64,000 nt of DNA from Pseudomonas sp. KNUC1026 (GTDB lineage Bacteria; Pseudomonadota; Gammaproteobacteria; Pseudomonadales; Pseudomonadaceae), in NCBI RefSeq assembly GCF_021650705.1, contig NZ_CP087138.1, forward strand, positions 186,001-250,000. The letters run 5' to 3'. Of this stretch, positions 17,737 to 25,706 are shown piece by piece (the first letter of the stretch is position 1; the number at the start of each line of letters is the position of its first letter). Under the pieces are notes generated by a model. The model saw nothing but the letters and a program-made list of their open reading frames with translations, did no database searches and was not told the DNA's origin. The translations under genes and the position numbers were made by a program.

Positions 17737-17806
17737 GTGGGAGGGCGGCTTGCCGCGCGACGGAGCCTTCCGGATCGGCACGTCGCCCGGCAAGCCGGCC
17801 TCCCAC
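17737..17806. repeat. REP element pair (inverted)
   Basis: GTGGGAGGGCGGCTTGCCGCGCGACG and, inverted after a short spacer, CGTCGCCCGGCAAGCCGGCCTCCCAC (arms written from the sequence in part). This is a classic Pseudomonas REP doublet in the gap between convergent genes, downstream of Rz1 and of the NIPSNAP gene. Confidence 0.8.
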
Positions 17807-17825
17807 GGGCAATTACTGGTGGCAC

Positions 17826-18131
17826 TTATCTCAACACCGGGCGCAGGAAGCTGCGTTCATAGCTGATGATGAATTTGAGTGCTGTCGCCTCTTGCACCAG
17901 GGCCTGGCATTCAGGGTCGGCCGCCGACACCTGCCGATAGCGCTCATAGTCGGCCAGGCTCGGGAAGCTGAACAGGCAGTAAGCGATGTTATTGGCGCCT
18001 TCCGACGGCAGGAAATAGCCGTGGTGCTGGCCGCCCAAGCGCTTGACCAGGGTTATCCACTGGGTTGAGTAGCGTTCGAAAGCGGGCAGTTGATACGGGT
18101 CGATGACGTATTTGACGTGGCAGGTGATCAC
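17826..18131 (-). CDS. NIPSNAP family protein
   Basis: About 101 aa in the NIPSNAP dimeric alpha-beta barrel family: VKYVIDPYQLPAFERYSTQW, GGQHHGYFLPSEGANNIAYC and FPSLADYERYRQ. I chose the GTG at 18131, which gives the family's normal length; upstream codons encode no conserved sequence. Family members' biochemical role is unclear. It lies opposite to the tailocin and is probably an ordinary chromosomal gene. Confidence 0.8.
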   Translation of the reverse strand: MITCHVKYVIDPYQLPAFERYSTQWITLVKRLGGQHHGYFLPSEGANNIAYCLFSFPSLADYERYRQVSAADPECQALVQEATALKFIISYERSFLRPVLR

Positions 18132-18251
18132 AGAAGCGGGCCTTAGTGCTGGGGAAACAGCAGAGGATCTTACCCGCTTCTTGAGCCCGCCCGGCGGCGT
18201 GTGCCCCGGTCGCACACACAACAGGCACTACAAACATTCAAGGTGTACAGA

Positions 18252-18455
18252 ATGCTGAAAGACTACCGATGCGGTAAATGCACCCGGCTTCTGGCACGGG
18301 TCGGCAGTTTCACCGAGCTCCAGATCAAATGTTCCCGCTGCGGGACGTTGAATCACGTGAAGGCCTCGAGCCCCGAGCAAACGCCCCCGAGCGTGGATAG
18401 AGCAGCTCGACTGCCCTCAACTTCTATTCATGACGAGGTATCACTCCATGGCTAA
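18252..18455 (+). CDS. Com-like zinc-finger translational regulator
   Basis: A 67-aa protein with an N-terminal CxxC...CxxC finger (YRCGKCTRLLARV, IKCSRCGTLNHVKA) like phage Mu Com, which binds mRNA and frees the start of the overlapping mom gene. Here its stop codon overlaps the ATG of the GH5 gene by eight bases, reproducing the com-mom layout with a glycosidase in place of mom. The C-terminal ~30 residues are unlike Com. Control of the GH5 gene is inferred from this overlap. Confidence 0.7.
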   Translation: MLKDYRCGKCTRLLARVGSFTELQIKCSRCGTLNHVKASSPEQTPPSVDRAARLPSTSIHDEVSLHG

Positions 18456-19620
18456 TTCCAGCACTGGCATCAACGCCCTGACCAACATCCCGCTGTTGGG
18501 GATCAACCTGGGCTCACACGCCAACGCCCGCCAGATCGTACCCGGCGAGGCAGGTACTCATTATTTCTGGCCCACCCGCGACACTATCACCCTGTGGGTA
18601 AAACAGCGTGGCGTGCGCTTGATCCGCTTCCCGTTCGAAGTGCAGCGCGCTATCAACCTGACCAACGAAGGCTTGCCTGGGCAGGGCGCAAGCTTGGACA
18701 CGACCTTCGTCAGCAAGTGGAAAGAGCTGCTAGGGTGGATTCGGGCAGATTCGAACGGCGAAGCGAAGATCATCCCCGACCCACACCACTACATGCGCCT
18801 GATGCGTTACGAGACCGCCAACGGCAAGATGACCGGCCGGTTGTTGCCCGCCAATGAGGCGGGTAACCAAGGTAACCGCTGGAAAGCGACCGAGCCGGTT
18901 CTGATCAACGACAGCAACAGCATCAGTGGCGCCGCCTGGACGGCAATTCACCTGGCGAACTTCCATCAGAAGCTGGTCCAGTCTTGTGACGATCCGATGG
19001 TACTGGGCTGGGGGCTGGGTAACGAACCCTACGAGCGCACCGATATTGCCAGCGCCACCGACTACATCACCAAAGACGGCATGAAGACCCTGTACATCAA
19101 CACGATGAACACGGTGCTGAAATACCTGCGTAACAGCTCCAGCAAGCCTGTCTTCATCTGTGGGCTTCACTATGCAAGCGCGCGGAGCTGGGCGGATTAT
19201 TCCGCCGACCTGCAATCGCAGATCGTCGATCCGGCAAAAGCCATTGTCTGGGAGGTGCATGGGTACGGCGACGTGGACAACAGCTCCAGCGGTACCTACG
19301 CCGGCGACAACACCAAGATCGCGGCCAATGTGTTCACCGATACGGTGTTCGGCCCGATGTTCACATACGCCAGCAACAACAAAATGGCTATGTACATTGG
19401 AGAGGTGGGCATTCCTGGCACCGATGCCGGGCGAACGGCGCTGAAGAACCTGCTGGAAAAGATGAAGGTCGAGAAAGTGCCAGCCACGCTGTGGATTACC
19501 GGCCCGGGCTCGGACACCGAGAAAATGAGCCTTGAGCGTTCTGACCAGGCTGCAACGGTGACTATGGTGACCCCGTACTTCGCTCAGAGGCTTAGCCATT
19601 GGAACTACTCGGCTTCTTGA
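18448..19620 (+). CDS. GH5-like glycoside hydrolase (cellulase family)
   Basis: A 390-aa TIM-barrel glycosidase: LLGINLGSHANARQ at the start, RLIRFPFEVQR, PDPHHYM, GLGNEP with the acid/base Glu, WEVHGYGD and YIGEVGIPG with the nucleophile Glu. No signal peptide is visible, so it would act in the cytoplasm or leave on lysis, like the tailocin. Substrate cannot be predicted. It is placed after the lysis genes and coupled to the Com-like gene, as cargo of the tailocin region. Confidence 0.8.
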   Translation: MANSSTGINALTNIPLLGINLGSHANARQIVPGEAGTHYFWPTRDTITLWVKQRGVRLIRFPFEVQRAINLTNEGLPGQGASLDTTFVSKWKELLGWIRADSNGEAKIIPDPHHYMRLMRYETANGKMTGRLLPANEAGNQGNRWKATEPVLINDSNSISGAAWTAIHLANFHQKLVQSCDDPMVLGWGLGNEPYERTDIASATDYITKDGMKTLYINTMNTVLKYLRNSSSKPVFICGLHYASARSWADYSADLQSQIVDPAKAIVWEVHGYGDVDNSSSGTYAGDNTKIAANVFTDTVFGPMFTYASNNKMAMYIGEVGIPGTDAGRTALKNLLEKMKVEKVPATLWITGPGSDTEKMSLERSDQAATVTMVTPYFAQRLSHWNYSAS

Positions 19621-19643
19621 TCGCGGGGTGTTTCACATGCGTT

Positions 19644-19672
19644 ACCCCAGGCGCAGGCCTGGGGTTTTTTTT
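19644..19672 (+). terminator. Intrinsic terminator after the GH5 gene
   Basis: ACCCCAGGC-GCAG-GCCTGGGGT stem followed by a run of eight T. Strong rho-independent terminator. Confidence 0.9.
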
Positions 19673-19834
19673 AGGTGTAGATTTGTGCTCGTCTGTTGGC
19701 GTGAGTATTTGTATCAGGCTGTAGAAGATGGGTTTGGGGGCCTTGGGTGGCCCGCCCTGTGCACGCATGCCACTTGACCGTGTGATGCATTGGCCGATAT
19801 GGGCATGGCCCGGCGCTTGCTCTGATTCTGGACA

Positions 19835-19874
19835 CAAAAAAGGCACTGGCGAGATTCGCTCAGTGCCTTTTTTG
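19835..19874. terminator. Bidirectional terminator at the island's left edge
   Basis: AAAAAAGGCACTG and CAGTGCCTTTTTT are perfect inverted arms with a 12-base loop. It lies next to the candidate left attachment site, just as the ssrA terminator lies next to the right one. The 19680-19834 stretch has no supported gene. Confidence 0.85.
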
Positions 19875-19886
19875 TGAAGCTTTGTT

Positions 19887-19912
19887 TGGTGGGCCGGGGT
19901 AATCTGAAACGA
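19887..19912. other. Candidate left attachment site (degenerate ssrA 3' end copy)
   Basis: TGGTGGGCCGGGGTAATCTG aligns with the ssrA 3' end TGGTGGAGCCGGGGGATTTG at 52580, allowing one gap and a few mismatches. A displaced 3' end from the original chromosome is expected here. The match is imperfect, so the exact core is uncertain. Confidence 0.45.
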
Positions 19913-19961
19913 TTAGCTATCTTGTTGTAATATATTAGAAAAGTCTGGTTTGATATTTAAC

Positions 19962-19982
19962 TGGAATACCTTTTGGAATACC
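19962..19982. repeat. Int arm-type sites, left end (two TGGAATACC)
   Basis: Two direct TGGAATACC copies 12 bp apart. The same 9-mer and its inverse occur four times upstream of the integrase gene at 52398-52466. Such shared repeats near both ends are typical arm-binding sites of tyrosine integrases. Confidence 0.65.
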
Positions 19983-20060
19983 GAGTGGCTGGATTTTTAG
20001 CTCAGCATCCCGTAGCGCTCCTTGTGGCTGGCCTCGCGGTCTCTGCCGGTGGAACGGTAT

Positions 20061-20911
20061 TTAGACATCGGCGAGGTATAAGCCAGCGTCAGCCTCCATC
20101 CTCACTAGGTTCTCAATGATTTGAGAGCGTTTCACGCGATGTGTCTCAGCTAGCGCATCAAGCTGAGCGATCACCGCTTTTGAGAGCATGACGTTGACCT
20201 GCTTCTTGTCTGCGGCGCGTTCGTCGAACTGCTTACGGGCCCATCGCTTCTTGATCTCTCGAATCATCGCCGCCCGTTCGTAACGGCCTACATCAGCATG
20301 GTCGAAGAACATCAGCAGTTCTTGGTGGTTGCCTATTGGCGCTTGCCTGGATAGCGGTGACAGATGCTTCTTCTCAAGCCATTCCCAGGCGCAAGCACAG
20401 CGCCTTTCGCTCTCCTTTTTATCAGCAAACCACTCGAACTCGACGTCCTTCGCCTTGTGCCTACGCCAGTCCCGGTGAAGGTCATCGACCTGGACGCCTT
20501 CTCAGCAATATCGACATCCCAAAGGTCGACCATGGCGATGAGGCGATCCCTGCCAGTGAGGTGGACTAGGCCGCGATGCAGGCGCAGGTCAGTCATCTGT
20601 TCGATCTCGCGGATCAGCCACCGGTGCTGCCGTTCATCCTCTTCGATCCAGTCCAGCTTTTCGTTTGGAAGTAGGAATCGGTCCTTCTGTCTAGGGATGC
20701 GGGACTGGAAGAACCTCTGGCTCCTCAGGGCCCTGGCTATCTCGTCACGCATGGTGAGGCCGTTGCAGGTTCTGAGATCAAGCCTGGCCTCTCTGTAGTA
20801 GTTGAGGAACAGCCACAACCAGATGTCGTGGCGATGGTTTTGATGAGGCTCTTGGAGGAGCTCGCTCAACCTGTCCGCATCCTTATTGCGTGCGCGATTG
20901 TTGATTTCCAT
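20061..20911 (-). CDS. Island protein with RHH-like C-terminus, frameshifted
   Basis: About 283 aa after repair. The N-terminal 150 residues are of unknown type (RLSELLQEPHQNHRHDIWLW, YREARLDLRTCNGLTMRDEI). The C-terminal 55 residues (KKQVNVMLSKAVIAQLDALA, ETHRVKRSQIIENLVRMEAD) look like a ribbon-helix-helix DNA-binding unit. The two parts lie in different frames as read; one extra C near 20489-20490 joins them through VDDLHRDWRRHKAKDVEFEW. The adjacent 11-bp phased repeats (20959-21031), about 50 bp upstream of its start, are a likely binding array. Role may be regulation, partition or replication; I cannot say which. Confidence 0.6.
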
Positions 20912-20958
20912 GTCATCTCATCCAGATCTAGGGGTGGCTATGGTGGCAAAATCTAGAT

Positions 20959-21031
20959 GATTCTACGTTGATTCTATAACTGTTCTAAATGGATTCTTAC
21001 TGATTTCTATAAGTATTCTACGGAGATTCTA
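20959..21031. repeat. Seven 7-bp repeats (GATTCTA type) at exact 11-bp spacing
   Basis: Heptads start at 20959, 20970, 20981, 20992, 21003, 21014 and 21025: GATTCTA, GATTCTA, TGTTCTA, GATTCTT, ATTTCTA, TATTCTA, GATTCTA. The period is about one helical turn, so all sites face the same side of the DNA. Spacers are AT-rich. It lies just upstream of the RHH-like gene. Iterated heptads of this kind are known as binding arrays of RHH proteins (omega, ParG) and as centromere-like sites. Confidence 0.8.
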
Positions 21032-21450
21032 GAATCATATTTTCTAGTTATCTCGAGATTTCATTGGGGTTTATTGAGGTTATTACAGGCTACAGAGTCT
21101 CTTTTAGCTTTCCCTTGTGCAATAGGAGAGCTCAGGGCGAGACGCCGTTATTGGAAGCATGGCTTTGCTAGCCACGCTCAGGCGGGTGAAAGTGCATCTG
21201 GGGAGACTGGTCTGATGTACAAACTCAAGCCGGATGTTCTGCTGGGCGTGGCGTGAGTCCGGGCGGTTTCTGAGTTAGGTCGGGTAGTCTCAAGGTGGAC
21301 TAGGGTCTGAGTCAGCGCTCGGGACCAGAGCGCTGTACGCATGTACGTTCACAGCTTGAAGGTGCACTGTAGGAGCGCCCGCGGATCAGTTCTTCAGTGT
21401 TTTTTTACCGGCTCTGCCAATCCTCTGAACGATTACGAGGAGCCCCGTTC

Positions 21451-21681
21451 ATGAGGATCATCCGTCTGAAAGAAGTCATAGACTCGACAGGCCTTGCCCG
21501 GTCGACCATCTACAAATACATCGCGGAAGGCACCTTCCCGAAACCGGTGTCACTGGGCGACCGCTGCGTCGGCTGGGTCGACAGCGAAGTGCATGACTGG
21601 ATCCTGGCAAGGATCGAGGAGCGGGACTTGGCTGATGGGGCTGCGTTGCGCCCGACCAACCACTTAAGCGTGGCTAGCTAA
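21451..21681 (+). CDS. AlpA-family excisionase/regulator
   Basis: A 76-aa winged-helix protein: IRLKEVIDSTGLARSTIYKY, then GTFPKPVSLGDRCVGWVDSE, the full AlpA/MerR-like pattern. AlpA-type proteins activate island integrase expression or act as excision factors. The ATG at 21451 has GAGGAG upstream. It is divergent from the RHH-like gene. The stretch 21032-21450 holds no other supported gene, and a CATGACC/GGTCATG hairpin at about 21695-21722 may end its transcript. Confidence 0.85.
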   Translation: MRIIRLKEVIDSTGLARSTIYKYIAEGTFPKPVSLGDRCVGWVDSEVHDWILARIEERDLADGAALRPTNHLSVAS

Positions 21682-21978
21682 AAATGACCATCTGCGCCAT
21701 GACCGGCTAAGGCTGGTCATGGAGTTTATGCCGCTGGAAAGCCCAGCGCTCTCAGCTAACTCTCCCAGGAGGAAACTCGGTGAATCTCTCGGCAGGTTCG
21801 GCAATGTTGCTCCCCATTGCCTGGCCAGCCTGGGATGGCCGCTGGGGCTTGCGTCGGGATCTAGTTATATAGCTCAGGCTATCTGTTTATAACCACTCAA
21901 TAGGCTGAGCTCTAACGGCAACACGAGCTCTATCATCCTGCCCATTGGTTAGGTTATCGATTAAAAAATACACAACAC

Positions 21979-22010
21979 GTACCTGGTATGCGAGATCACC
22001 AATCAGGTAC
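21979..22010. promoter_or_regulatory. Inverted repeat before the YfjJ/Gp2-like gene
   Basis: GTACCTG (21979-21985) and CAGGTAC (22004-22010) flank an 18-bp centre, ending seven bases before the ATG at 22017. It could be an operator, or a hairpin site for the gene's own product if that is a rolling-circle endonuclease. The rest of 21723-21978 shows no gene. Confidence 0.5.
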
Positions 22011-22016
22011 ACAACC

Positions 22017-23006
22017 ATGACCGAACGAAATACCAACACCCCTCGATCTCAGTCCGATACTGCTATCCGGATTGAGCGCCTCATCAAAGCCATCCAGCGT
22101 ACAGATTGCCTAGCCTACCGAGTCACATACTCGAAGCATGGAAATGAGCAGATCAGTGAAACTAGACTGTCAAAATACTTCGATGGGATCGTGCAGATGG
22201 TCGCACTGTTCGATTGTGATGCGGACTACCAGCGCAGCTGGCAATTAAGCCTTTTTCAGGAAGCCTGCCAGGCCATTGGGGTTGAGCGCAGTCCCTTTGG
22301 CATTACCTGCTTGAACGAGAGTGGAACACGCTATCTGAGCATCAGCGAGGCGCTGAATGAGCTGACCAAGAGCATCCGAACTCTCCTCACCCAAAAGAGA
22401 TTCAAGCGTAGGGAACACGACCAGCGCTACCAGGCGATTCAGCAAGAGATCGAGGTAGGCCGCTACGTTGATGCCGTGCTTGATCGCTATGCCCGTACCT
22501 GCGTAGTCAGGGTTGATCTGTATTACCGAACTGAGGCCCAAGCTAGGTTGCGTGTGGAGCACGTATTCGACGACCTGAACCGGTTGATTGCTGAGCGTGA
22601 ACGTAACCTGATTTTCGATAATGAAACCGGCTACATCTGCAGCGTTGAACAAGGCGAGGATCGTGGGTATCACATCCATGCTGCTTTCTTCTTCAACGGC
22701 GCGGAAGTGAGTGCCGACATCTACAGGGCACAGCGGATCGGAGAGCTGTGGCAGCGCATCACCCGTGGTCAGGGCTGCTTCAACAACTGCAATCTCGAAA
22801 AAGATAAACATCAAGACAGGCTGGGGATTGGCCTAATCCACAGGCGAGATCTGCATGCTCGGGCTAACGTGCACCACGCCATGCGTTACTTGGTCAAGAA
22901 TGACCAGCACCTGCGGCTCAAGCCTGAGGGCGTTCGTTGCTTGCGTAAAGGCGTGGCTAAGAAGGCGCGCGGGACGACTAATCGACCCATTGCCCGGTGG
23001 GCGTAA
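22017..23006 (+). CDS. YagK/YfjJ, inovirus Gp2-like replication protein
   Basis: A 329-aa protein. The C-terminal domain has GYHIHAAFFFNGAEVSADIY, which carries the HxH of HUH-type replication endonucleases, then RDLHARANVHHAMRYLVKND, both typical of the YagK_YfjJ family. Close relatives are the rolling-circle initiators of filamentous phage and accessory proteins of islands such as CP4-57. The N-terminal 120 residues are variable. I chose the ATG at 22017; an upstream frame extension lacks a ribosome-binding site. It probably lets the excised island replicate; inference. Confidence 0.7.
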   Translation: MTERNTNTPRSQSDTAIRIERLIKAIQRTDCLAYRVTYSKHGNEQISETRLSKYFDGIVQMVALFDCDADYQRSWQLSLFQEACQAIGVERSPFGITCLNESGTRYLSISEALNELTKSIRTLLTQKRFKRREHDQRYQAIQQEIEVGRYVDAVLDRYARTCVVRVDLYYRTEAQARLRVEHVFDDLNRLIAERERNLIFDNETGYICSVEQGEDRGYHIHAAFFFNGAEVSADIYRAQRIGELWQRITRGQGCFNNCNLEKDKHQDRLGIGLIHRRDLHARANVHHAMRYLVKNDQHLRLKPEGVRCLRKGVAKKARGTTNRPIARWA

Positions 23007-23236
23007 CTCATCAGGCGGGTTGGTTTGGTAGTTCCGGCCCGCGCTGGTGATGCCGATGGAGTCATGGACTACCGATGGTTTAGGCTCCGCCCAGGAATTT
23101 ATGACTGAAGGGGATTTTGGGGGCAGAGAAAGGAGAACGCTGGACTGTCTGCGAGAAACATCCGAAAGGCAGCGCTGACTCGGCCAAGGCAATTCTCGCG
23201 TTCTGGACCAGCGACCTAAAGTCGCTTTCTAAGTAA

Positions 23237-23968
23237 TTGAAGCTGCAGCCTCGCACGCCTGCGCTGGGCCTGTACGAGCAGCCTTTCTACAAAGTCGGCC
23301 GCTACAGTTTTCAGTTTCCCTGGGTTGGCGCGCAAAAGAACAACCTGATGGCGGCCAACAATAACTTTCGACGGGTAAAAGCTCGTCGGGCCGACATGCA
23401 GGCAGAAACTCAGCGAGTAGAAGTGGCGCTGGCCGAGAGCCTTAGGCAGCGCGGCTTTGCTGTTGAGGTGGGTTATCGACCATTGGCGACCGAAGATGAC
23501 GATGCCGGCGAGTTTGATCTGATCTGCCACCAGGATGGCGCAGTGCTGCTCCTAGAGGTCAAGTCGGGGTATATCTGCTCGACCGCCCATGAAGTCTGGC
23601 TGCATCGTACCAACACGTTACGCAAGGCCACCTGGCAGTTACGGCGCAAGCAGGTTGCGGTACTTAGTGCGCTGATGGCTGATCAAGAGCTGTGCGCCAG
23701 ATTGGGTTATCGCGGTCAGCAGCCTGAAGCGGATCTGCAGGCCTGGATCGTCGATACCTCCATTGAGCTTGATGGGCAATCAGTCGATGGGTTCAGAGTG
23801 GTATCTAGTGAGGCACTTGAGGTCATTCTGCGTGACGAGCAGCATCTTCTCCGGCCCGTGGATGAGCTTGGCGAGGGGGCTCGGGATTCATTGTTTCCTC
23901 GCGGGTTTACTGCTGGCCGATTTATAGCTGTTGTCGAGTCCGATGAGCTGTGGCGAGGCATCTGCTAG
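23237..23968 (+). CDS. Truncated PD-(D/E)XK-like nuclease remnant
   Basis: A 243-residue open frame beginning at a TTG directly after a stop. ETQRVEVALAESLRQRGFAVE leads into EFDLICHQDGAVLLLEVKSG, which has the D-x(n)-E-x-K arrangement of PD-(D/E)XK nucleases. It starts in the middle of what looks like a longer protein (FQFPWVGAQKNN), with no ribosome-binding site, so it is probably the 3' remnant of a broken gene. The upstream 23007-23236 bases hold no continuing frame. Confidence 0.55.
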   Translation: MKLQPRTPALGLYEQPFYKVGRYSFQFPWVGAQKNNLMAANNNFRRVKARRADMQAETQRVEVALAESLRQRGFAVEVGYRPLATEDDDAGEFDLICHQDGAVLLLEVKSGYICSTAHEVWLHRTNTLRKATWQLRRKQVAVLSALMADQELCARLGYRGQQPEADLQAWIVDTSIELDGQSVDGFRVVSSEALEVILRDEQHLLRPVDELGEGARDSLFPRGFTAGRFIAVVESDELWRGIC

Positions 23969-24091
23969 TGCTGAGTCTAAGGATGTACGTGTTTCAATAT
24001 CCTGGCCACCAATCCACTTTGTCTAGCTCTGCTGCCCCTGGCTACATCGTGCAAGGGAATATCCTGCTCTGGAGCTTAACCGCAGGGTATA

Positions 24092-25620
24092 ATGAAAATT
24101 GTGCAATCAGATGAAGTGTTATGGGATATGTCGATTTTGCTGGCATGGTTGGGAAATGCCGATTTACGCTCATCTGAGGCCCGAGATCTTACAGGCGAAG
24201 GGCCGGTGCTTGGTGCCATCAACGCCTTGTCCTTTGATGAGGTGCACCTGCTGTCTGATCATGGGGCGTCTGCTTCAAGCGCTTATGTGAAGTGGCTGAA
24301 GAGGCAGACGGGAGTCGGCGTGACCTTGCATTTGTTTGAGCTGCCCAGTCCCACTAATCACGAAGCGATTTATCGTGCGGCGTCTCAAGTCGCTGAGTTG
24401 GTATGCCGAGAGCGCCCTGGAGCAGATCCAACCTATCACCTGAGTCCTGGTACGCCAGCCATGGCGTCTATCTGGATTCTGCTTGCCAAGACCCGCTACC
24501 CAGCCCGATTGATCGAGTCCTCCAAGGAGCAGGGGGTCAAGGAAGTCTGCATCCCGTTTGAGTTATCGGCTGAGTTTGTTCCCCTCGCTAAAAGGGCCGA
24601 TGATGTACTGACGAGGCTCATGCAAGGCCTGCCACCAGAATCCCCAGCTTTCACTGCCATCATCCATCGATGCGCAGCTATGAATCGCACTGTTGCCATG
24701 GCCCACCGGCTGGCGTTACGCGACGTGCCAGTGCTTATTCAGGGCGAGTCAGGAACTGGCAAGGAGCTATTTGCTAGAGCTATCCATCAGGCAAGTAATC
24801 GTAGCACTCAGCCGTTCATTGCCATCAATTGTGGTGCTATCCCGCAAGAACTGGTGGATGCGGAGCTTTTCGGGCATGAAAAAGGAGCGTTCACTGGAGC
24901 GGCGACTGCACGTGCCGGCTACTTTGAGTCTGCCGATGGTGGCACGCTGTTCTTGGATGAGATTGGTGAATTGCCCCTGGCGTCCCAGGTTCGGCTGCTT
25001 CGGGTGTTGCAGGAGCGTGAGGTTACGCGTGTTGGTGCCGCGAATCCGAAACCCATCAATGTTCGCATCATTGCGGCGACCAATCGTGTTTTGCCTTCAG
25101 AGATTCAGGTAGGGCGCTTTCGAGAAGATCTTTTCCATCGACTCGCAGTTGGTGTTCTGCTGCTCCCCCGCTTCGTGAGCGCGAAGGTGATCTTGGTTTG
25201 CTGATCGATTCCATGTTGGCTGCTATCAATGCCGAGGCATCATCACAGCCAGGCTATAAGCATAAAAAAATAGATGCTTCTGCAAGGAATATTCTGATTG
25301 GTCATCCATGGCCGGGTAATGTGCGCGAACTGCATAACACTCTACTTCGGGCCAGCATTTGGGCCTCGGGTGACAAAATTACCGGCGAAGACGTCGCTGC
25401 TTCGCTGGTTATGACTGTTCTGCCCAAAGGCGACTCGGCGCCGGGGCGCCCGCTGGAACAAGGTATTTCTTTGCCAGATCTGATGGCGGACGTGGCGCGT
25501 CACTACCTAGAGCGCGCCATGGCGCAAGCCCATGGCAATAAGTCTGAAGCTTGTCGACTTTTGGGCCTAGGCAGTTACCAGACCCTCAGTAACTGGCTTC
25601 AAAAGTATGGGGCTAGATAA
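24092..25620 (+). CDS. CARF-domain sigma54-dependent activator (RtcR-like), frameshifted
   Basis: About 509 aa after repair. Residues 10-165 form a CARF-like Rossmann domain ([20 protein letters not shown], and [12 protein letters not shown] near 118-128), the nucleotide-sensing domain of RtcR and Csm6-type proteins. The AAA+ core follows: GESGTGKE (218-225), GAFTGA (265-270, the sigma54 contact), [15 protein letters not shown] Fis-type HTH ends it ([20 protein letters not shown]). The frame breaks at the five-C run 25165-25169; one more C joins the halves. ATG 24128 (MSILLAWLG) is an alternative start, and a TATAAT overlaps 24088-24093. It lies directly before a sigma54 promoter and restriction operon. 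Confidence 0.85.
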
Positions 25621-25621
25621 T

Positions 25622-25637
25622 TGGCACGCGTTCTGCT
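25622..25637 (+). promoter_or_regulatory. Sigma54 (-24/-12) promoter before hsdR
   Basis: TGGCACGCGTTCTGCT gives GG at 25623-25624, exactly ten bases, then GC at 25635-25636, matching the TGGCAC-N5-TTGCW consensus except one base. It begins two bases after the stop of the CARF activator gene and lies about 70 bp before the hsdR start. The only sigma54 activator gene in view is the neighbour. Confidence 0.75.
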
Positions 25638-25706
25638 TAAGGTGTGTATAACAACTTTTATTATGGCCAAGGCCGAAACCAAGAATTAATAAGTAAGGCA
25701 ACCGGA

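Noticed and set aside
20959..21031. A CRISPR array
   Set aside because: Repeats are 7 bp with 4-bp spacers, far below CRISPR size, and no cas genes are present; the CARF protein is a sigma54 activator.
21074..21256. A 60-codon gene upstream of the AlpA-type gene
   Set aside because: No ribosome-binding site and no recognisable motif; adjacent to the repeat array.
24092..25620. Two separate genes (activator core and DNA-binding part)
   Set aside because: One inserted C at 25165-25169 joins them into the normal AAA+/HTH order; the second frame has no plausible start of its own.
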